The notes beneath the pieces were generated by a model, which ran no database searches, was not told the origin of the DNA, and worked only from the letters and a program-made list of their open reading frames with translations. Shown here in pieces: positions 52,896 through 64,000 of a stretch of 64,000 nt of DNA. How positions within the stretch are numbered: the first letter of the stretch is position 1; every line of letters begins with the position of its first letter. Source of the DNA: Clostridiaceae bacterium (GTDB lineage Bacteria > Bacillota > Clostridia > Oscillospirales > Acutalibacteraceae); contig CAJGBV010000007.1 in the NCBI GenBank assembly GCA_904501755.1, positions 15,010 to 79,009 of the forward strand, read 5' to 3'. Both the position numbers and the translations under genes were made by a program.

Positions 52896-55526
52896 TTATT
52901 TGCTGAGTTTTTCGTATAGATAAAATCCTAATTTTACAAGCTCTCCCGAAATGAAAACAATAAAGGAAAGAGCAAGAGCTGAAATAAACTGACTAAAGGA
53001 AAGAGCGCACAGTCCAAAGGCACTTCCCATAGGAGTGAGAAGCAGTAAAAGGGTGAGCAGTGTGAAAGCGCCAAGCACTATGGACACAAAAAGGTTTTTA
53101 AAATGTGAGTGCTTATAGAAAAAGTCTTCGAACTTTGTACTTGCCATATTGAAAAGCTGAGATAAAAGCAAAACCGCAAACATCATAGTCTGTGCAAGTA
53201 CAGCACTGTGAATATGTCCTATACTGTAGGCAATAACGCTGACAACAGTTATTAATATTCCTTGAACAGCTATGGTAGTCTTTGATCTTGTTGTAAAGAC
53301 CGACTTATCATCCTTAGTAAAGATATGTAAAGGTTTGTGCTCAAAAATACCGTCAGAAAGTATGCTCATAATAGGGAAGGTATCCGAAATAAGATTAATA
53401 AGCAGAAGCGGTGCAGCGGTAAGCGGGAATTTTCCGAATATAAGAATACAAAGGATTATGGAAATAAGTTCACCTAAATTACTGCTGAAAAGATAGGTGA
53501 TAGACTTTCTTATAGCAGAAAACAGACCTATAGAGGTGTGAATAGCATTAATAATGGATGAAAAACTGCTGTTATTCATTATTATGTCGGCAGCACCTCT
53601 TGCTACATCAGTACCTTTTGTACCCATAGCAATGCCTACATCAGCACAAAGCAGAGCAGGGGCATCGTTTACACTGTCACCGGTTATGGCTACTGTATGA
53701 CCTTTGGCCTTAAGAATTTTTACAATTCTCAGCTTTTGGTCGGGAAGTAAACGAGCAAAGACAGAACAGCTATCAATAATAGCACTTAACTCATCATCGC
53801 TTAACCTTGATATTTCTTCTCCGGTTATAACTGTATCACCGCTTGAGATAATACCAAGCCTTTTTGCCACAGCCTTGGCAGTAGCAGCATGGTCGCCTGT
53901 AATCATCAGAGTTCTTATACTACCTCTATTACATTCCTCTACAAGAGATACACTGTCACTCTGTGGAGGATTGCTCAGGGCTATAAGACCTGCAAAGCAG
54001 AGTCCTTCTTCAATATCACTGTAATCAAGATTAGAGGGGATCTCGTTAAGGCGTTTAAAAGCAACGGCTATTACCCTCATACCAAGAGAGGCAAACTCAG
54101 TAACTGTATCGCTTATAAGCTTAGAACTGCCGTTTGTACTTCTTTCAAGAAGATAATCGGGAGCACCCTTAACTATTGCATAGGGAACGCCGTCAATCAT
54201 ATTAACCGTAACTGTGATTTTTCTATGTGCATCAAAGGGCAGCTTATTAAGGCAGGGGTAGATATTAAATATGTCACGCTTGTCCGAACTGACGTTAGCC
54301 ATAAAAGAATCAATAATGGCAAGCTCGGTGGTATCGTTATACATAGGAGTGTCTATGTCATCCTTTAACTGACAGGTGCAAAGGGCAGCAAGTCGCAGCA
54401 CCATAAGAGCTCCGTCATTTTCAAAGGCATTTTCGGACTGGATAACCTCTTTGCCGTTAAAGATTTTCTCAAGGTGCATTTTATCCTTTGTGAGCGTTCC
54501 TGTTTTATCAGAGCAAATAACGCTTACCTCGGGGAGAGTGTCAAGTACACCGAATTCCTTTATAATAAGGCCCTTACTCATAAGAGCTTCAATTGAATAG
54601 CCCACTGCAACTGCTGCTAAAACAGGAAGTCCGTCGGGAAGAACCGAAATTAAAAGAACAAGACTGCTGATAAAGGACTCAATAAGTAAAACGGCAAATT
54701 TTTCACCTGAACTTATATTCATCAGCAAATTGAGAATAAATGTAAGTGCACAAAATACGATAAGAACAATAGAACAAACCTTACCGATAGAAGCAAGTTT
54801 GTCTTTGATCTTAGAACTTGAAGTGTTGTAAGCCTCTAATATAGTAACAGCTTTGCCTACCTCGGTATTCATACCTGTTTCGGTAACAACGGCTTTTGCG
54901 TGACCTGTTAGTACATTGCTTGAGGAATAAACCATATTACAGCGTTGCTCAATAGGTGCAATTTCACTTACCAGACTATCAGCAATTTTCTCGGCTGATA
55001 CCTCTTCGCCTGTAACACCAGACTGGTCGCATCTGAAATCAACAGTGCTGATAAGTCTTGCATCGGCGGCAACGAAATCTCCTGTTTCAAGAACCAGTAT
55101 ATCACCGGGAACTATATAGACAGAATCTATAGTTTTAACAATCCCGTCACGAAGCACCTTTACCTTTGGGGAATTAAGGGCTTTGAGTGAATCGGAAACA
55201 TTTTCGCTTTGCTTTTTACTGTAGACTGTAATACCGATATTAATACACAGCATTACAAAAATCAGTATAGGGGAGTACGAATTACTTCTGTCGTATGTAA
55301 GATTAACTATAAGTGAAATAATTGCACTTACAATAAGGATTATATTAATTGGACTGGTTATCTGAGAGATAATATTATCCTTGGCAGTAGTTTTTTTATC
55401 GCTTTCAATAATATTTTCGCCATATTCGCTCAGTCGCTGGTCGGCAACACCTGTGGGAAGACCTTTTTCTGAGTCTACTTCGAAGTAGGAAAGTACATCC
55501 TCAGTTTTACTGCTATGAAATATCAT
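52896..55526 (-). CDS. P-type cation ATPase (Ca2+-ATPase-like, P2)
   Basis: 876 residues: an N-terminal cation-ATPase domain (LSYFEVDSEKGLPTGVADQR), the actuator region with SGVTGEEVSAEK, the phosphorylation site CSDKTGTLTKD, the nucleotide domain KGAPDYLLE and the hinge TGDSVNDAPALLCADVGIAMG, with about 10 membrane helices. It is closest in form to bacterial Ca2+-ATPases. Two motif changes stand out: helix 4 has PDGLP where PEGLP is usual, and the hinge has GDSVNDAP where GDGVNDAP is usual. The cation is therefore uncertain. Monocistronic. Confidence 0.85.
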   Translation of the reverse strand: MIFHSSKTEDVLSYFEVDSEKGLPTGVADQRLSEYGENIIESDKKTTAKDNIISQITSPINIILIVSAIISLIVNLTYDRSNSYSPILIFVMLCINIGITVYSKKQSENVSDSLKALNSPKVKVLRDGIVKTIDSVYIVPGDILVLETGDFVAADARLISTVDFRCDQSGVTGEEVSAEKIADSLVSEIAPIEQRCNMVYSSSNVLTGHAKAVVTETGMNTEVGKAVTILEAYNTSSSKIKDKLASIGKVCSIVLIVFCALTFILNLLMNISSGEKFAVLLIESFISSLVLLISVLPDGLPVLAAVAVGYSIEALMSKGLIIKEFGVLDTLPEVSVICSDKTGTLTKDKMHLEKIFNGKEVIQSENAFENDGALMVLRLAALCTCQLKDDIDTPMYNDTTELAIIDSFMANVSSDKRDIFNIYPCLNKLPFDAHRKITVTVNMIDGVPYAIVKGAPDYLLERSTNGSSKLISDTVTEFASLGMRVIAVAFKRLNEIPSNLDYSDIEEGLCFAGLIALSNPPQSDSVSLVEECNRGSIRTLMITGDHAATAKAVAKRLGIISSGDTVITGEEISRLSDDELSAIIDSCSVFARLLPDQKLRIVKILKAKGHTVAITGDSVNDAPALLCADVGIAMGTKGTDVARGAADIIMNNSSFSSIINAIHTSIGLFSAIRKSITYLFSSNLGELISIILCILIFGKFPLTAAPLLLINLISDTFPIMSILSDGIFEHKPLHIFTKDDKSVFTTRSKTTIAVQGILITVVSVIAYSIGHIHSAVLAQTMMFAVLLLSQLFNMASTKFEDFFYKHSHFKNLFVSIVLGAFTLLTLLLLLTPMGSAFGLCALSFSQFISALALSFIVFISGELVKLGFYLYEKLSK

Positions 55527-55649
55527 AATTTGACCTCCGTTAACAATTCATATTGATTATACAACAATATTAAAAATAAATCAATAAAAATACTTTGCAA
55601 ATTGAAAGATATGTGTTACAATAGTACCATATATGTTGAGGTGTAGATT

Positions 55650-56573
55650 ATGGACTGGTCAGAAATTGTTATAAAAATTCCTACTGAGCAATGTGAAAAA
55701 GCTTCGGCAATTGCAAATATGACCGTTCCTTACGGAATTTATATTGAGGATTATTCCGACCTTGAGGAAGGTGCCTGGGAAATTGCTCATATCGACCTTA
55801 TTGATGAGGAATTACTTGCTAAAGACAGAAGTAGTGCTTACATTCATATATATGTTGATGAGTCTGAGGATTTCACAGATGTAATAGAATACCTGAAGGA
55901 ACGCTTTACCGCAGAAGATATCGGCTTTGAAATAAGCTTTGGTAAGGTGGCTGATATTGATTGGAATGAATATTGGAAAAAGTTTTTCCATACCACCGAA
56001 ATCGGAAAACGTCTTGCCGTTGTTCCAAGATGGGAAAGCTATGATAACCTTGAAAACAGAAGTGTGCTGAAAATCGACCCCGGTGTTGCTTTCGGTACAG
56101 GAACTCACGCTACCACCTCTCTTTGTCTGCAGCTTCTTGAAGAATATGCAAAAGAGGGAACAACTACTCTTGATATAGGTTGCGGAAGCGGTATTTTAGG
56201 TATTGCCGCCGTTTTGCTCGGCTGTCAGACGGCTATTGGTGTGGATATTGATGAGGCTTCTGTAAAGGTGGCAAAGGATAACGCCGCTATGAACGATGTT
56301 TCAGATAAAACCTCGTTTATTCACGGTGACCTTGCTGAAAAGGTGACAGGTAAATATAATATTGTGTGTGCAAATATTGTTGCCGATGTTATAATCCGTT
56401 TGCTCAAAAATGTTGGTGAATATATGGCAAAAGGAGCAGTTCTTATTGCTTCGGGAATTATCGATACAAGAGCAGAGGAAGTAAAAGCTGCCTTTGAAAA
56501 TAACGGCTTTATTATCGAAAAGGAACGAACTCAGGATAATTGGTATGCTTTTGTTGTAAGAATTAAGGAGTAA
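55650..56573 (+). CDS. prmA: Ribosomal protein L11 methyltransferase
   Basis: 307 residues: an N-terminal substrate-binding domain and a class I SAM methyltransferase domain with motif I DIGCGSGILGIAAVLLG and the GTGTHATTSLCLQLLEE segment that is typical of PrmA. Also ANIVADVIIRL. A candidate promoter (TTGCAA at 55595, TACAAT at 55617, 16-base spacing) lies upstream. It is two bases before prfB, so both act in translation and are co-transcribed. Confidence 0.93.
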   Translation: MDWSEIVIKIPTEQCEKASAIANMTVPYGIYIEDYSDLEEGAWEIAHIDLIDEELLAKDRSSAYIHIYVDESEDFTDVIEYLKERFTAEDIGFEISFGKVADIDWNEYWKKFFHTTEIGKRLAVVPRWESYDNLENRSVLKIDPGVAFGTGTHATTSLCLQLLEEYAKEGTTTLDIGCGSGILGIAAVLLGCQTAIGVDIDEASVKVAKDNAAMNDVSDKTSFIHGDLAEKVTGKYNIVCANIVADVIIRLLKNVGEYMAKGAVLIASGIIDTRAEEVKAAFENNGFIIEKERTQDNWYAFVVRIKE

Positions 56574-56575
56574 TT

Positions 56576-57696
56576 ATGTTAGTATTTGAAGAGCTTAAAC
56601 AGCGTCTTACGGCCCACTACAGTGAAATGGTGGATTTAAAGGATGCAATCGCTTACGATTCCACTAAGATGGAAATTGATAAGCTTGAGTATAAAACTGC
56701 TGAAAACAGCTTTGGGATGACCCTGAAAAATCGCAGGAGGTTCTTCAGAAGCTTGGTGCACTGAAAAATAAGGTAGAGGCTTATGATAAGCTGGTAAGCG
56801 GATATGATGATATACTTGTGCTTATTGAGATGGCTGATGAGGAAGAGGACGAAACAATGCTTTCGGATATTACTGCCGAAATTGATGAGTATGAAAAAAG
56901 CCTTGAGGCACAAAGACTAGAAACGCTGCTTGTTGGTGAGTATGACAAGAATAATGCAATTCTGACCTTTCACGCCGGTGCAGGTGGAACTGAGGCTCAG
57001 GACTGGAATCAGATGCTTGTTCGTCTTTTCACCCGTTGGGCTGAACGTCATGGTTTTAAGACCTCTATGGTTGATTTTCTTGACGGCGATGAGGCTGGAC
57101 TTAAAAGTGCTACCCTTACTATTGAGGGACTTAACGCCTACGGTTATTTGAAAAGCGAACACGGTGTACACAGACTTGTTCGTGTTTCACCCTTTGATTC
57201 TTCGGGCAGAAGACATACCTCCTTTGCCTCCCTTGAGGTTATGCCTGAAATTACAGATGATGTTGAAATAAACATTCGTGAAGAGGATTTAAAGATTGAC
57301 ACTTATCGCTCAAGCGGTGCAGGCGGTCAGCATATCAATAAAACCTCCTCGGCTGTAAGAATTACCCATCTTCCAACAGGAATAGTGGTTGCCTGTCAGA
57401 CCGAAAGAAGTCAGTTTCAGAATAAAGATACCTGTCTTCGTATGCTTAAGTCAAAGCTGGTTGAAATCAAAGAGCGTGAGCATCTTGATAAAATAGAGGA
57501 TATTAAGGGTGTGCAAAAGGAAATTGCTTGGGGCTCTCAGATTCGTTCCTATGTATTTATGCCCTATACCCTTGCCAAAGACCACCGTACAGGCTTTGAA
57601 TATTCAAATATAAATGCCGTTATGGACGGCGATATTGACGGATTTATTAATGCGTATCTAAAGGCTTCTTCAACAGGGACCCTAAATAATAATTAA
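56576..57696 (+). pseudogene. prfB: Peptide chain release factor 2, frame broken after codon 46
   Basis: RF2 recognises UAA/UGA stops. The downstream frame carries the codon-recognition motif SPF in RVSPFDSSGRRH and the hydrolysis motif GGQ in SSGAGGQHINKTSSAVRI. The first 46 codons (MLVFEELKQRLTAHYSEMVD to ...AENSF) are in another frame; the RF2 landmark FWDD would need TTTTGGGAT but the sequence is TTTGGGAT at 56711. One T is missing, so frame 0 stops at 56764. This is not the classical RF2 +1 recoding site: no early in-frame TGA is present. Either an assembly error or a real lesion; with one base restored the product would be about 373 residues. Confidence 0.85.
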
Positions 57697-57714
57697 AAGA
57701 ACGGAGAATTTAAA

Positions 57715-58731
57715 ATGAAAAAAATTATTGCTATTGCTCTGGTGCTGCTTTTTGTTTGCAGTGTGTTCGTGGGTTGCTCAGGCGGTAAAAAGTATGACAG
57801 ACTTAATTACAAGAGCGGACTTACCGATTATGTAAAGCTTGCTGATTATAAGTCTATAGTTGTTGACAGAGCTGCCGAAGACTATAAAGAGGTAGAGGAA
57901 GACCTTATAGCTTCGGATTTGAGTTATTATCCCTTAAAGCTTGAAGAGGGCGAGGTAGCTGATGGTGACACCGCTAATATAGATTATGCGGGTAAGCTTG
58001 ACGGGGTTGCCTTTACCGGCGGTACATCAAAGGGTTATGACCTTGGGATCGGCTCAGGTACTTTTATTGATGGCTTTGAAGAACAGCTTATCGGTGTAAA
58101 GGTTGGAGAAACCGTTGATATAAAGGTAACATTTCCTACCGATTACAGTGATACAACCGACCTTGAAACAGGCTCTAAGACAATGAAACTTGCAGGTCAA
58201 CAGGTTGTGTTTACCGTAACAGTTAACTACATCAGCCGTCAATACAGTGAGGTTAATGACGATTTTGCAAAGGCAGCGGGCTATGAAAATGCAGATGAGT
58301 ATGCAAAGGACCTGAAAAAACGTGCTGATGAAAACTATGTGCTTTCTAACATAATCTCTGGCAGTACCGTAAACTCTGTTCCTGCTGATGAAGATGGAAA
58401 TAGCTATGGCTTCTTCAAATCCTATTACACAAGCTATGCTCAGCAGAACGGTGCTACGTTTGAACAGTTCCTCACAAGTAACGGTATTACCGAGGATGGT
58501 TTCAAACTGGATGTACTTAAGAATGAAATGATTTTCTATGCCTGTCTTGATGATTTGGGTGTTGAAGTGAATGATGCAGCAGTTAAGGATATGAAAGCGA
58601 AGATGGTTGAGCAAACAGGAGCAACCGAGGAGGAAATTGTAAGCTACTATACCGAAAATTATATCGAATATTTTGCGGTACAGGAACTTTTAGCAGAGGA
58701 AATCGTTAAAGTTGTTACAATAAAAGAATAA
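57715..58731 (+). CDS. Lipoprotein peptidyl-prolyl isomerase, FKBP/trigger-factor-like
   Basis: 338 residues. Signal peptide with lipobox FVGC (Cys at about 21). Residues 75-150 form an FKBP-type PPIase domain with the trigger-factor pattern (VADGDTANIDYAGKLDGVAF, then FIDGFEEQLIGVKVGETVD). A helical trigger-factor-like C-terminal part follows. Trigger factor itself is cytoplasmic and has a ribosome-binding N-domain, which is absent here. So it is probably an extracytoplasmic foldase at the outer face of the membrane. It lies 18 bases after prfB and ends at a strong terminator. Confidence 0.82.
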   Translation: MKKIIAIALVLLFVCSVFVGCSGGKKYDRLNYKSGLTDYVKLADYKSIVVDRAAEDYKEVEEDLIASDLSYYPLKLEEGEVADGDTANIDYAGKLDGVAFTGGTSKGYDLGIGSGTFIDGFEEQLIGVKVGETVDIKVTFPTDYSDTTDLETGSKTMKLAGQQVVFTVTVNYISRQYSEVNDDFAKAAGYENADEYAKDLKKRADENYVLSNIISGSTVNSVPADEDGNSYGFFKSYYTSYAQQNGATFEQFLTSNGITEDGFKLDVLKNEMIFYACLDDLGVEVNDAAVKDMKAKMVEQTGATEEEIVSYYTENYIEYFAVQELLAEEIVKVVTIKE

Positions 58732-58740
58732 AAATAAGCC

Positions 58741-58780
58741 AATAACACAGCCGTAGTTTAAGCGGCTGTGTTATTTTTTT
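58741..58780 (+). terminator. Intrinsic terminator after the PPIase lipoprotein gene
   Basis: Perfect 13-bp stem AATAACACAGCCG / CGGCTGTGTTATT with a nine-base loop and seven T residues. Confidence 0.92.
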
Positions 58781-58802
58781 CTAAATTATGTAAAAAAAGG
58801 GG

Positions 58803-58831
58803 TTGACTTATATTTAAATGTGTAATATAAT
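58803..58831 (+). promoter_or_regulatory. Promoter of rpoBC
   Basis: TTGACT (58803-58808), 17 bases, TATAAT (58826-58831). The leader of about 145 bases before rpoB has a small ACGGT...ACCGT hairpin near 58936-58953. rpoBC is thus expressed from its own promoter here and not only behind ribosomal protein genes. Confidence 0.75.
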
Positions 58832-58981
58832 AAATAATCACTGAATGATGGGGTATTATGGCTCTATTATATATAAATATGTATTTAATGTTTGTATTAT
58901 AACCGCCGTTTTACCGCATTACAAGGTTTTTCTTCACGGTTTTTAAAGACCGTAAAATATTAGAGGAGTGATTGAAAACCT

Positions 58982-64000
<5,019 letters not shown>

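Noticed and set aside
56576..56764. Classical programmed +1 frameshift of RF2
   Set aside because: No in-frame UGA with CUU before it near codon 25; the shift needed is -1 at codon 46. The signal does not match.

Overview
The window looks like a chromosomal segment of a low-GC, anaerobic, spore-forming Clostridia member, probably Oscillospiraceae/Ruminococcaceae-like. The grounds are sporulation genes (sigG, ymxH, spoIVB), the ctsR-mcsA-mcsB-clpC operon, an rpoB-rpoC pair of Clostridia type, a secreted protein ending in a type I dockerin, strong use of CTT/GTT/GCT codons and TATAAT/TTGACA promoters. No rRNA, tRNA, CRISPR array, integrase or transposase gene was seen.

Layout. 1-3.6 kb: cell wall and division (end of murG, murA, divIB/ftsQ, ftsZ). 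3.6-4.2 kb: an inverted-repeat element and a 43-residue Cys-rich membrane peptide. 4.2-8.7 kb: heat-shock operon ctsR-mcsA-mcsB-clpC with two CtsR boxes. 8.6-8.75 kb: a palindrome and heptamer repeat element. 8.8-12.3 kb: large dockerin protein. 12.4-17 kb: 2-hydroxyacid dehydrogenase, typA, a DEDD exonuclease, a radical SAM protein. 17.4-21.1 kb: rpsU, yqeG, an endonuclease IV-like gene, aminopeptidase P, efp, a zinc-ribbon protein. 21.1-23.8 kb: a MITE-like element, ispD-ispF, a small membrane or lipoprotein, rsuA. 23.9-26.3 kb: an orphan sugar-ABC ATPase and a PucR-type regulator. 26.3-30.3 kb: ftsE-ftsX-M23 hydrolase-vanZ. 30.3-32.75 kb: sigG-ymxH-spoIVB. 32.6-40.9 kb: accessory sugar cassettes. 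41.1-49 kb: arginine operon argGHCJBDF. 49-51 kb: znuBC with a small metal-binding-like lipoprotein. 51-58.8 kb: uvrC, a P-type ATPase, prmA, prfB (frame broken in this sequence), a secreted FKBP/trigger-factor-like lipoprotein. 58.8-64 kb: rpoB and the start of rpoC.

The most unusual region is 32.6-40.4 kb. Sugar-catabolic cassettes have entered spoIVB exactly at the codons of its catalytic serine (Met-Ser-Gly). The gene reads through to an intact 415-residue protein, but two further copies of its last ~50 codons follow, at 35043 and 40252. Each is preceded by a conserved non-coding arm ending TTGACACACTC-R-TGTCTGG. The three tails are nearly the same as protein but differ at many synonymous sites, so they come from different lineages. 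I read this as serial site-specific integration at one attachment site, each event restoring spoIVB with an imported 3' end. Cassette 1 holds a GH4 glycosidase and an AraC regulator. Cassette 2 holds an AraC regulator, a UlaG-like metallo-beta-lactamase, an enolase-superfamily sugar-acid dehydratase, a GH39-like glycosidase and a short-chain dehydrogenase, which together suggest an oxidative, non-phosphorylating sugar route.

Other points: the Shine-Dalgarno sequences of sigG and ymxH both lie inside hairpins, and sigG seems to start at ATT; a terminator-shaped hairpin lies inside the start of the vanZ-like gene; prfB has lost one base at a place that is not the classical RF2 recoding site; and three families of small non-coding repeat elements sit between housekeeping genes.
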